A stretch of 64,000 nucleotides of DNA from positions 4,855,501-4,919,500 of the forward strand of contig NZ_CP157005.1 of NCBI RefSeq assembly GCF_039904985.1. The letters run 5' to 3'. The position numbers and the translations under genes are program-made. The notes under the pieces are model-generated. The model did no database searches, was not told the DNA's origin, and saw only the letters and a list, made by a program, of their open reading frames with translations. Positions 17,366-25,492 of the stretch are shown piece by piece (position 1 is the first letter of the stretch; every line of letters starts with the position of its first letter). The DNA is from Methylomonas sp. AM2-LC (GTDB lineage Bacteria; Pseudomonadota; Gammaproteobacteria; Methylococcales; Methylomonadaceae).

Positions 17366-20300
17366 AGTATACGTTTCTACATATCTCTGATCTCCACTAT
17401 CGTACCAATTGGCACGAAGAGAATGATTTAGTATGCAATAGATTTTTTGAAGATATTCAGAGTCAAATCAGAAGTTGTGAAAATCGTTATTTGATTTTCT
17501 CTGGAGATATCGTCCTTGAAGGCGCTAAGTCAGAATTTTATGCTGCGATTGAAACAAATTTTTCGAAAAAATTAAATGCTGCTGGTTTTTTATACGACAA
17601 CCGGATTTGTACGCCAGGAAATCACGACATTTCAAGGGATGCTTTAAAACCTTTATTAATAATTCAAAAAGCAACGCTAGAACAGATGACTAATGAACAG
17701 TTGTTCAATGATCATCTCCCACAAAACGCTCAGACCTTTTTAGAATCAAAATTTAATAACTACAAAAAATTTGAAGAAAAATTCGCTAAATATACTGCCT
17801 GTGAATCAGATATTGGAGGCTCTGGTTGGGCGTTATCGGACGATGTTGGAGTATATTGTCTTAATACGGCGCTGTGTTCATTCGGAGGTCTATCTGATTC
17901 AGAAAATAAATATATCTCTGACCAAAACAAACTTATGATCGATACTCGATCATTACATAAATGGTTATCAGAAACTGAATTCAAAACCAGGATTCTTGTG
18001 ATGCATCATCCATTGGATTGGTTAGTCGAGTGGGCGAAATCTGAATTAGAAAAAATAATATCTAGTAGTTTTCAGTTAGTTTTCTCTGGTCATATCCATG
18101 AAAACTCCGCTACGTTTTCAAATAGGGGGTTTGGCAATTCATTTCATTGTGTTGCTCCACCATTATTTACTAAAAAGTCAGAGTTATTAGGCTATTCATT
18201 TATAAATTTTGATGCATCGAATGGAACAATAGAGGTTGTTTATCGTCAATGGAGCTCGAAAAATCAAAAATTTGTACTTGGAACTAGCCTAGCTGGAGAT
18301 GATTCAGGAAAAATAGTTTTCGTGCCTTCATCAAAAAATTATATTCCAATTGAATTCGATACTTCTGTTTCAAATGTAACGACTGACACACTGTCTATCC
18401 TTCAGTTTGAGTTTGAAGAAGCAATAACCTGCTATTCTTCAACAAAACGTCTATGGGTTGATCGTGATATAGCAAATATGCCTGAAACTCATTCAGATCG
18501 TGCAGATATCGTTATGATGACTCAAAACGATCTGGTTGAAAACTTTAGGCCTTGTATCATTAGAGCTCCAAAGCAATTTGGATTAACTTGTTTAGGTCGA
18601 TACGTTAGCTTAGAACATTACCGTTTAAATGCAACTACTATCGTTATGATAGATATGACTGAAATTCTAATTTGTAAAAATGGAGTTATTTCATATGTTG
18701 AATCAAGATGCAAAGAGCTAAATATACTAAAGAATAGTATTGCTGGATTTATTATTGATAACTGTCTATTTGATAAACGAACACGGGCTATTTTACGTAA
18801 TCTAAAATCAGTGTACATAAATACTCCTATAGTGTTACTTGAAGGTGTTGATGATTGTGCACAAATTGCAAATGCTATAGAGATAGAAAACGACGAAGTT
18901 GTCGAAATTCTTTATTTATGGGCATTGACTAAGGCAAGGATAAGAGAATTAGTCGTTAAATATCTTCAAGGAACAAGTTCTTTGGATGATAATTTAGTAA
19001 CAAAGAAAATAGTTGAAGATATTGATGCTCTAAATATTTATCGGACTCCAGATAATTGCTTGTTAATTCTTAAGCTTTTTGAACAAGCGTTTGATGACAC
19101 TCCAGTTAATCGTACTGAAATGATTGGTAGAGTATTATATTTTTTATTTTACCAATTTAATAAAATTCCAAGCTATGCAACACGACCTGATTTAAAGGAT
19201 TGTGAATATGCTCTTGGTTTTTTCTGCGAATGGTTAATACGGTCTGGAAAAAAATCGTTTTCAAAAAATGATTTCTATATCAAAGTTCAAGAATACTGTA
19301 GCTTACAAATACTTGACTTAGATATTGAAGTTTTATTTGCATTTTTAGCCATGGAACACATTTTTGTAAGGAAAGGCACTGAGTTTGAATTTCGATTCAA
19401 TTACTGGTTATACTTCTTTGCAGCCCACAGAATGCATCATGATCCTAATTTTGCCGAATTTATATTGACAGATCGTAGATATTCAGCATTCCCTGAAATT
19501 ATAGAGTTTTATGCAGGTATTGATAGGAGGCGGTCTGACGCAGTTAATCGTCTGACTGAAGATTTGATGAATATGAATGCCGATTTCTTAAAACGAACTA
19601 GTATCTCAGCAGATTTCAATCCTTTAAGGCATGCTCTCTGGACACCTAAAAATGAATCACTAGAAAAATTAAAACAAGAAGTGGAACTTAGCATGACTGA
19701 GTCATCGTTGCCATCGGCAATAAAAGATGCAATTGCAGATCATGGTTACAATCGTGCAAAACCATATAACCAAGAGTTGGCTACATTTATAAATGAAACC
19801 TCATTAAAACAGATGATTCATGCTATGAAAGGAGCCGCGCGAGCTTTACGAAACAGTGATCATGTGACTCCAGAAGCTAAAACAAGGTTATTAGAGGAAG
19901 TAGTTACTTGTTGGATACGAGTTTGTCAAATTTTAGTAATGTTGTCACCAATTTTAGCGCATCATAGGGAGGCCGCTTTTGAGGGAATGGGATTCTATTT
20001 AGACAAAAGTTTTGATGAAATTAAGTCGCCACAGGACAAGTGGGAAAGAATTATGACTGTAATAGTAGATAACGTTGTAGGATGGTATCAAGATGATATT
20101 TTTTCGAAAAAAATGGGGGCTTTGTTAAGTAATTATAACAAGAATAACCAGAGCAGCTTGGGAGAACTTCTTGTTCTTTTAGTGATTGTTAAGCAAAGAC
20201 CCCCTAATTGGGAAAAAGAAGTCGAACAATTTATTGTTCGAGAACATAAAAACTCTTTCTACTTAAGTAAAGTTTTCGATGCACTCAGATGTGAGTTTAA

Positions 20301-20493
20301 GTTCAGTTTTTCAACCGAGCGGAATCGGCAGGAATTAAGGCGCTTGGCAGCAATGGCGTTAGCAAAACATGATAAGGGCACAATTGTTCGAAATAAAAAG
20401 CAGATTGAAGCTACTGCCAAACGATTTGATGAAGCCCCACCGGAGAAAAAAGGGTTTGTATGGCGTTTTGTAAAACCAAGAAATCGCAAGTGA
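17362..20493 (+). CDS. Large metallophosphoesterase with NTPase-like core (putative defence protein)
   Basis: A 1043-residue protein. Residues 1-~290 form a calcineurin-like phosphoesterase with all metal-binding blocks: SDLH (9-12), SGDIV, PGNHD, MHHPLDW and SGHIH. After ~390 a STAND-like NTPase fold seems to begin: IIRAPKQFGLT resembles a Walker A but reads GLT where GKT is expected, and GFIIDN resembles a Walker B. A long alpha-helical C-terminus (~550-1043) would suit sensing. Base composition is AT-rich compared with hsdR and qat. Its place between a type I system and Qat suggests an anti-phage nuclease/phosphatase; I do not know a named system for it. Confidence 0.7.
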   Translation: MKYTFLHISDLHYRTNWHEENDLVCNRFFEDIQSQIRSCENRYLIFSGDIVLEGAKSEFYAAIETNFSKKLNAAGFLYDNRICTPGNHDISRDALKPLLIIQKATLEQMTNEQLFNDHLPQNAQTFLESKFNNYKKFEEKFAKYTACESDIGGSGWALSDDVGVYCLNTALCSFGGLSDSENKYISDQNKLMIDTRSLHKWLSETEFKTRILVMHHPLDWLVEWAKSELEKIISSSFQLVFSGHIHENSATFSNRGFGNSFHCVAPPLFTKKSELLGYSFINFDASNGTIEVVYRQWSSKNQKFVLGTSLAGDDSGKIVFVPSSKNYIPIEFDTSVSNVTTDTLSILQFEFEEAITCYSSTKRLWVDRDIANMPETHSDRADIVMMTQNDLVENFRPCIIRAPKQFGLTCLGRYVSLEHYRLNATTIVMIDMTEILICKNGVISYVESRCKELNILKNSIAGFIIDNCLFDKRTRAILRNLKSVYINTPIVLLEGVDDCAQIANAIEIENDEVVEILYLWALTKARIRELVVKYLQGTSSLDDNLVTKKIVEDIDALNIYRTPDNCLLILKLFEQAFDDTPVNRTEMIGRVLYFLFYQFNKIPSYATRPDLKDCEYALGFFCEWLIRSGKKSFSKNDFYIKVQEYCSLQILDLDIEVLFAFLAMEHIFVRKGTEFEFRFNYWLYFFAAHRMHHDPNFAEFILTDRRYSAFPEIIEFYAGIDRRRSDAVNRLTEDLMNMNADFLKRTSISADFNPLRHALWTPKNESLEKLKQEVELSMTESSLPSAIKDAIADHGYNRAKPYNQELATFINETSLKQMIHAMKGAARALRNSDHVTPEAKTRLLEEVVTCWIRVCQILVMLSPILAHHREAAFEGMGFYLDKSFDEIKSPQDKWERIMTVIVDNVVGWYQDDIFSKKMGALLSNYNKNNQSSLGELLVLLVIVKQRPPNWEKEVEQFIVREHKNSFYLSKVFDALRCEFKFSFSTERNRQELRRLAAMALAKHDKGTIVRNKKQIEATAKRFDEAPPEKKGFVWRFVKPRNRK

Positions 20494-20622
20494 ATGGGCT
20501 CACACGTCTACAATCCGTTGGAACAGCCAAGGCCGAAGCTACATTCGACGCGCTATTTGCACGCACTTTTTCAAAAAGGAGCATTAAATTGATGCTACAC
20601 AAATACTTAAGCGAGATGTCAC

Positions 20623-21382
20623 ATGTGGCATGACGTCGAGACATCGACCGATCTACTCAATTTTTCAGTAGTCGCTGATACAGCGGCCCAACTTATTCGA
20701 GACTCTGCAGGACAGCCACTGTCCATCGGAGTGTCAGGAAGTTGGGGAGTCGGAAAATCTTCCTTAGTAAAGATGGTCGCGGAATCCCTGCGAATATCCG
20801 ATAATTCTGATGAGAAATACATTTTCTTAGACTTTAACGCTTGGTTATATCAAGGCTTTGACGATGCCCGCATGGCGTTACTACAGTCGGTGTCAGACAA
20901 ATTGGTCAAAGAGGCTGGGTCGCGAAAAACTTTTCTTGATAAAGCAAAGGACTTCGCCAAACGGGTGAGGTGGCTTCGTGCGGCGAGGCTTATTGCCCCA
21001 GTTGCACAAGGTGTCGTCATGGGGGGAGCTATTGCCGGTCCTATGGGTGCAGTCATAGGAGCAGTTGGTGGGCTATTTAAGGCTGAGGGAATGCCTACTG
21101 CCGAAGACATAGCCAAGGTCAAAGATGCCTACGGTGAGCTCCAGCCTGATTTGAAGGATTTACTCAAGGATAAAGAAGCCATTTCACTTCCTAATGAAAT
21201 AGCAGGACTGAGGATAGCATTTCAGGAAATTCTGGAAGGATTAGACGTGACCTTAGTAGTCTTTGTCGACGACCTTGACCGTTGTTTGCCCGACACTGCT
21301 ATTTCGACACTAGAAGCAATGAGGCTGCTTTTATTCATGCCCAGGACTGCTTTCATCATAGCCGCCGATGAGCAGATGATAC
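20623..21382 (+). pseudogene. qatA: QatA, 5' part (KAP-family ATPase) interrupted by transposon
   Basis: Encodes the first 253 residues of a KAP P-loop NTPase: Walker A GSWGVGKS (39-46), a glycine-rich hydrophobic hairpin (~125-150) that may insert in membrane, and Walker B VVFVDDLDRC (~211-220). It breaks within ADEQMIR at the transposon target duplication; the frame then runs into the terminal repeat and stops at 21432. It joins in frame to 28726-29828, giving a 620-residue protein once the insertion and one GATAC are removed. QatA is the ATPase of the QatABCD anti-phage system. A 13-codon leader with an AAGGAG site precedes it. Confidence 0.85.
21378..21382. repeat. Target-site duplication GATAC, left copy
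   Basis: GATAC directly precedes the left terminal repeat and recurs directly after the right one at 28721-28725. Five-base duplications are characteristic of Tn3-family insertion. Confidence 0.95.
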
Positions 21383-21412
21383 GGGGGTGTAAGCCCAAAC
21401 CGCCGAAAATTC
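21383..21412 (+). repeat. Transposon left terminal inverted repeat
   Basis: Begins GGGGGTGTAAGCCC and ends GAAAATTC; it is an exact reverse complement of 28691-28720 over 30 bases. The match breaks down beyond position 30, slightly short of the 38 bp usual for Tn3-family ends. Confidence 0.95.
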
Positions 21413-21442
21413 AGGAAGTATTAAAACTCTAAATCACATAAC

Positions 21443-22966
21443 TCAGACCAGCAACTTTTCTTTTACAGATATTCCAATCCAGCGCTCCGCCGGATGCCTG
21501 CATTTTACGCCACCCGCTGATAAACTATCCTGCTCAATTACCCATAACACCTGCCGACCTTGCGCCAACAATCGCTTAGCCATATTGGCACCCCAAGATA
21601 GCGGCATACCATACCGTGCTCCGCGCCGGTTTTTGGTGAGTGGTTTCAAGCCTAAGGATACCGCAAGGCCATCGTCTGCGGAATGATAAAATTCGTAATA
21701 GCAACCGACCTGAAAAAGCAGCACATCGCTCGCAAACTGTTTTTTTATGAAATTATATTGCCTGCGGGTACAGGAAAACTGTTTGGGAAGTTCATAACGT
21801 AGCTGCAAGGCCAGATACGTGTTATCAATTTTAAAATACTGTTCTAAAAACGGGAACTCCTGCCAGATGGAACAGCGCAAATCAAAACTATCGGCATGCC
21901 GTAAATGACCAAGATAGGATGCCAGCGTAGACCGGCATTGTGCCAACACGGTTTCATCAAAGCGATATACGGTATATTCTGATTGCTGCCTAACCAGCAA
22001 ACGCTCAAAACCAAGTAATTTACCACGTAGATTATTGACGACCCGCCGCCTGACCAGCCTATAATCGGCACGAACGATGTAGCCTAAAAAATCCACGCCA
22101 TTGCCGACCGGTCTTAACTTATCACGGCTATCGTTCAGCGCCAGTAATAAGCTTTCCGCCAAAAACTGTCTTATCTGTTCGCGCCAGACCGCGAGTTGCT
22201 CAGGATTAGTATCCAACAGCACAAAATCATCGCAATAGCGCAGATAATATCGGCATTTCAGTTGATGTTTGACAAACTGATCCAGGCGATTCAGATAAAC
22301 ATTGGCAAAAAACTGGCTGTTGAGATTGCCTATGGGCAGACCCTTACCGGCTTCACATTGCAGCAGGCTTTTGTGTGGCGGCATGTGCTGTAACAAGCCC
22401 GGTTTGCCTTTATAATTATAGTTGGCAGTACAATCATGAAACACCAGTAATTTACATAACCAGAGCACTTCCGGGCTGTCGATATGCGGCTTTAAAAAAG
22501 ACCACAGTAAGTGCTTATCGATACGCATGAAATAATTGCGCACATCCAGTTGCAGATAGTAGGCCCGCCGCTTGCCGTTTTCGGATGCGCTCCGGATAAA
22601 CTGGGTCAGCCGATCTACCGCTTTATGGATGCCTTTGTCTTTGCGACAGGCATAGGAATCATGAATAAATACCGGCTCCCAGTAGCGTTCCAGTTCATGC
22701 ACCAGCACATGATGGACAACGCGATCCCGAAAGTCGGCTGCGAATATTTCCCGTAGTTTCGGGCGTTCAGTAACAAAACAGACAGACGCGGATGGGCGAT
22801 AGCTGCGATCTTGCAGCGCCGCCGACAGTTCCAGCAGATTCAGTTCCTGTCTAGCTTCAAAACGCAACGCGTTAAAGGTATTGCGTTTGTGTCTGCGGCA
22901 TAATAGATAATGCTGATACAGACTGGCGAAGCTGAACAGTTCTAGGTGTTGCTCAAAAGCTATCAT
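21443..22966 (-). CDS. DGR reverse transcriptase with C-terminal MutS-like domain
   Basis: A 507-residue reverse transcriptase. Catalytic D141 lies in LDVRNYF and YCDD at 244-247. Residues 210-218 read LPIGNLNSQ, the IGxxxSQ form typical of DGR enzymes instead of the QGxxxSP of group II introns and retrons. Residues ~411-507 (LLFQVGCYYEFY, LTKNRRGARYGMPLS, VLWVIEQD) resemble the N-terminal mismatch-recognition domain of MutS; MutS-like partners of DGRs have been described, here fused to the RT. The ATG at 22966 is preferred over the one at 22987 because GGAGA lies just before it. That ribosome site overlaps the end of the template repeat. Confidence 0.93.
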   Translation of the reverse strand: MIAFEQHLELFSFASLYQHYLLCRRHKRNTFNALRFEARQELNLLELSAALQDRSYRPSASVCFVTERPKLREIFAADFRDRVVHHVLVHELERYWEPVFIHDSYACRKDKGIHKAVDRLTQFIRSASENGKRRAYYLQLDVRNYFMRIDKHLLWSFLKPHIDSPEVLWLCKLLVFHDCTANYNYKGKPGLLQHMPPHKSLLQCEAGKGLPIGNLNSQFFANVYLNRLDQFVKHQLKCRYYLRYCDDFVLLDTNPEQLAVWREQIRQFLAESLLLALNDSRDKLRPVGNGVDFLGYIVRADYRLVRRRVVNNLRGKLLGFERLLVRQQSEYTVYRFDETVLAQCRSTLASYLGHLRHADSFDLRCSIWQEFPFLEQYFKIDNTYLALQLRYELPKQFSCTRRQYNFIKKQFASDVLLFQVGCYYEFYHSADDGLAVSLGLKPLTKNRRGARYGMPLSWGANMAKRLLAQGRQVLWVIEQDSLSAGGVKCRHPAERWIGISVKEKLLV

Positions 22967-22968
22967 TC

Positions 22969-23100
22969 TCCGGGGCTGACTGCCCATGCATAGAACTGGT
23001 TGTTCTTATTGTTGTTGTTCTGGTTGCCATTGTTGGTATTGAAGTTCCATGCGTTGTTAGGATTGGCAGCATACTCCGTACCAGACCAGTACACATAGGC
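22969..23100 (-). repeat. DGR template repeat (TR)
   Basis: A 132-bp copy of the VR at 23833-23964, non-coding here. Read on the minus strand it is rich in AAC and AAT codons between two constant blocks. Of the 17 mismatches with VR, 11 are A to T, 5 A to G and 1 A to C (TR to VR). The TR ends 3 bases before the RT start codon, so there is essentially no TR-RT spacer. Confidence 0.95.
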
Positions 23101-23184
23101 AGACGCATAGCCTGTTTACTTTATGGTTGCAAAACAACCCACCGTTTGGAAATCCGCTAGCGGTATTCCGCACTGTATGGCCAT

Positions 23185-23200
23185 ACCCGGCAAACCGGGT
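23185..23200 (-). other. Small hairpin in the avd-TR spacer
   Basis: ACCCGG-CAAA-CCGGGT is a perfect 6-bp stem with a four-base loop between avd and TR. DGR template RNAs depend on structured flanks, so it may belong to the functional RNA. The 150-bp spacer contains no convincing gene. Confidence 0.35.
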
Positions 23201-23252
23201 GAAACAGGCGCACAATGATACAACTCGGCACGCTGGACTGACGATTTTACGG

Positions 23253-23639
23253 TCAGCTCATTCTGGCGCTTTTGTCCGGCTTTTTCTGCGGGGACTGACT
23301 TTGATTTTTCAGCCAACCCTCGTTCTGTCTGCAAACTTTTGCCGTCAGCTCAACCACATGGCTGTAGGCGTTAAAACTTTTGAAAGCCTGGGCTTCCTTG
23401 GCTATCCTGACTAATAACAGCAGTTCTTCAAGGTGATCTCGTAACACTCTTAAAGCCTGCTGTTTATCGCTTTGGTTATTGGCCTGGATGATCAGTGTCA
23501 CCGCTTTACGGCTGGCATTGCGTAGCTCACTACCCAGGGTGTATTTGTGGTAACGGCTAAAACTGGCGACGATTTTTTCAAAATGTACCGCCAGATTTAA
23601 GGCATCCCGGTAAATGGGCAGATGTTCGTAACGCGCCAT
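23253..23639 (-). CDS. avd: DGR accessory variability determinant (Avd)
   Basis: A 128-residue basic helical protein of the four-helix-bundle/bAvd family: YEHLPIYRDALNLAVHFE, YHKYTLGSELRNASRKAV, LEELLLLVRIAKE. Avd binds the RT and the template RNA and is required for cDNA synthesis in known DGRs. It sits between the target gene and TR, the canonical position. GAGGG lies about 7 bases before its ATG. The C-terminal tail is Gln/Lys-rich. Confidence 0.9.
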   Translation of the reverse strand: MARYEHLPIYRDALNLAVHFEKIVASFSRYHKYTLGSELRNASRKAVTLIIQANNQSDKQQALRVLRDHLEELLLLVRIAKEAQAFKSFNAYSHVVELTAKVCRQNEGWLKNQSQSPQKKPDKSARMS

Positions 23640-23679
23640 ATATTACCCTCGCCAACCGCTATTACCCCAAAAAAAATCT

Positions 23680-23701
23680 CAAGGGGGCTATCGCCCCCTT
23701 G
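23680..23701 (-). terminator. Hairpin after the DGR target gene: terminator or VR-associated cruciform
   Basis: CAAGGGGGC (23680-23688) and GCCCCCTTG (23693-23701) form a perfect 9-bp stem. Read on the minus strand the loop is GATA and the stem is followed by GAGA and a run of eight T. The T-run fits an intrinsic terminator. The 9-bp stem with a GRNA-type tetraloop also fits the hairpins that assist DGR retrohoming, although it lies ~130 bp beyond VR. Confidence 0.7.
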
Positions 23702-23736
23702 ACCCCCAAAAGGGCCAAATAACCCAAAGCACCCAA

Positions 23737-24513
23737 TTACCCAGCGTGACCGCGTCGCTTCAAGCCCAGTAATCCCAACATGCCAGTGCCAAACAACCAC
23801 ACAGCGCCTGGTACCGGCACGGCGTTCACTTGTCCGGGGCTGACTGCCCATGCATAGAACTGGAAGTCCTTATAGCTGAGGTTCTGGTAGCCATAGACGG
23901 TATAGAAGTACCATGCGTAGCCAGGATAGGCAGCATACTCCGTACCAGACCAGTACACATAGGCTTGAACATTGCTGAACGGGCCTGAGGGGATGGAACT
24001 GCCTGCTGTGCCACCCAGTTCGTTGTAAAACAATTCACCCAGTTGGCTGCCGTTATCATAGCCAAAAACGGGATTACTAGTTGGCAAGGCCCATTGGTTG
24101 GAACCGCCATAATTCTGGGTATCCAGATAGTGTACCAATGCTTGACCGGCCCACCAGTCCACTGTGCCGCCACTGCCAAAGTCCGCAGTAGTCAGTGTGT
24201 AGGTGCCGGAATAGGCTCGGCCATTAGCGCCGTCGTAATTGTTGAGGGAGCCATCATAATAATTGGGCGTGTCATGAATCACGCCGCCGCTGGCATTGAT
24301 GATGGCAGTCACAATATTAGTGTAGCTGGTAGATTGATAAGCCCCTTCCCAAGTGCCTAATAGATTGGCGTCCTGTGTCCAGGTGGTGTTATTGCCGGAG
24401 TCGTAGACCAGATTTTGACCGTTGACCGTTTCGCTGGTCAGTGTCGCCTGGGCGTTAAAGCTGGCCAGACCGAATAATAGGCTGGCGGCCAGCAGGGTTT
24501 TTCCTTGTAGCAT
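23737..24513 (-). CDS. DGR target: secreted lectin-fold protein with VR and PEP-CTERM anchor
   Basis: A 258-residue protein with a signal peptide (residues 1-~23, ending FNAQA). Its domain resembles DUF1566/Lcl C-type-lectin-like modules (TWTQDANLLGT, WALPTSN, YWSGTEY). Residues 184-227 are the variable repeat; 13 of its 44 codons differ from the template, all through adenines, and most yield Tyr, Gly, Asp, Ser, Leu, Val or Phe. Residues ~231-258 form a PEP-CTERM-like sorting signal (VPVPGAVWLFGTGMLGLLG then KRR), implying exosortase processing and surface display. It is probably a diversifying ligand-binding surface protein. Confidence 0.92.
   Translation of the reverse strand: MLQGKTLLAASLLFGLASFNAQATLTSETVNGQNLVYDSGNNTTWTQDANLLGTWEGAYQSTSYTNIVTAIINASGGVIHDTPNYYDGSLNNYDGANGRAYSGTYTLTTADFGSGGTVDWWAGQALVHYLDTQNYGGSNQWALPTSNPVFGYDNGSQLGELFYNELGGTAGSSIPSGPFSNVQAYVYWSGTEYAAYPGYAWYFYTVYGYQNLSYKDFQFYAWAVSPGQVNAVPVPGAVWLFGTGMLGLLGLKRRGHAG
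23833..23964 (-). repeat. DGR variable repeat (VR)
   Basis: 132 bp inside the target gene, identical to TR except at 17 sites that are all A in TR. The first 36 bases and the last 30 are unchanged; the last block (ending GTCAGCCCCGGA) is the probable initiation-of-mutagenic-homing region. The mutated codons are mostly AAC/AAT in TR, read as TAC, TAT, GGC, GTC, CTC, AGC, GAC and TTC here. Confidence 0.95.
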
Positions 24514-24613
24514 GGGGGATTCTCCTTTCTTTAAGTTTTGATTGGTTCAGGTAGAGTGCAGCACAATCGGCTGACCCAGGCTTTTTTACCAACCCAAAAT
24601 AAAGATATGGCTA

Positions 24614-24683
24614 GGGGCTAGGGGCTAGGGGCTAGGGGCTAGGGGCTAGGGGCTAGGGGCTAGGGGCTAGGGGCTAGGGGCTA
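24614..24683 (+). repeat. Ten tandem copies of heptamer GGGGCTA
   Basis: Ten perfect GGGGCTA units, preceded by a partial GGCTA, lie about 100-170 bp upstream of the DGR target gene start, within the transposon. Runs of four G every seven bases can form G-quadruplexes on the plus strand, which is the strand opposite to the target's mRNA sense. Such tracts change copy number by slippage, so promoter spacing could vary. Confidence 0.95.
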
Positions 24684-24868
24684 ATTGTACGCAAGCGTAC
24701 ATTATCATATTTGCCAATTATTTCACATTAAATTTTTGTGACAATCTATGCTTAGAGCTTGTATGCTCATAACTACTGGATTAATAGGCCCTAAAACAAG
24801 TAAAGCTTGAGATAGAATATCAATTATTCCAGAGCCACTGCCCGCAATCGCTTCGATAGGGATGCGGT

Positions 24869-25492
24869 CTAACGCTTAACCAACTGCTGTAAACCGCGTT
24901 TGTTGATATAAGTATTGAGTGCGATGTGACTCGAATAGCCTAACACTTTTGCGATTTTCCTGACAGAAAGGCCATAGCCGAGCAATTCCTTGATGCGATC
25001 CAAGCTATTGTCGAATTTACTTTTCTGTAAAGTACCTTTTGGCTTGCCAAGTTGCTGACCACTGGCCTTTTTTGCGGCTAAAGCTTCTTTGGTGCGCAAA
25101 CTGATCAAATCTCTCTCCAATTCACCAAACAGCGAGAACAGCGTAACAATGATCTTGGAATTCATATCCTGATTTGCAATATCCAGATTTTGCTTGATGG
25201 TAATAACGCGGATATTGCGTAGTACCAGGGCATTGATTAACGCGATGACCTCTGCAGTACTTCGCCCCAGTCGGCTAAGTTCTGTGACTACCAGCGTATC
25301 GGTCTCTGTCAGCATTCCCGCCAATTCATCTATCCGGCGTTGTTTGCTGGTTTTGCGCGATGAGATTGTGATTTCGACAAATTCATCAATCCGTATCTCC
25401 TTTTTCCGCGCAAATTCCAAAATTTCCAACTTTTGGTGATTCAAGTCTTGCTTGTCGGTAGAAGCACGCAAATAAGCGACGATTTTCCCCAT
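24869..25492 (-). CDS. tnpR: Tn3-type resolvase
   Basis: A 207-residue serine recombinase: YLRASTDKQ with catalytic S11, VVTELSRLGRS, SLFGELERDLISLRT, and a C-terminal helix-turn-helix (SVRKIAKVLGYSSHIALN). It is divergent from the transposase gene, with the 137-bp space between them likely holding the res site and both promoters. It would resolve the cointegrates formed by replicative transposition. Confidence 0.9.
   Translation of the reverse strand: MGKIVAYLRASTDKQDLNHQKLEILEFARKKEIRIDEFVEITISSRKTSKQRRIDELAGMLTETDTLVVTELSRLGRSTAEVIALINALVLRNIRVITIKQNLDIANQDMNSKIIVTLFSLFGELERDLISLRTKEALAAKKASGQQLGKPKGTLQKSKFDNSLDRIKELLGYGLSVRKIAKVLGYSSHIALNTYINKRGLQQLVKR

Larger units (their letters stand above)
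21443..24513 (-). mobile_element. Diversity-generating retroelement (target-avd-TR-RT)
   Basis: All DGR parts lie on the minus strand in the order target gene with VR, avd, TR, reverse transcriptase. The RT copies TR RNA with adenine-specific errors, and the cDNA replaces VR in the target gene. TR and VR (132 bp each) differ at 17 positions, every one an A in TR. The cassette occupies the left part of the Tn3-family transposon. Confidence 0.95.

Noticed and set aside
21443..22966. Group II intron or retron reverse transcriptase
   Set aside because: The IGNLNSQ motif, an adjacent TR, an Avd gene and adenine-only TR/VR differences identify a DGR; no intron RNA domains or maturase domain are seen.
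23116..23334. 72-codon frame between avd and TR
   Set aside because: It overlaps avd out of frame and spans the structured spacer; no ribosome site or similarity.
23597..23851. 84-codon frame at the end of the DGR target gene
   Set aside because: A shadow of the target gene's PEP-CTERM end and the terminator hairpin.
24614..24683. CRISPR or telomere
   Set aside because: A pure 7-bp tandem repeat without spacers in the middle of a transposon; neither a CRISPR array nor a replicon end.
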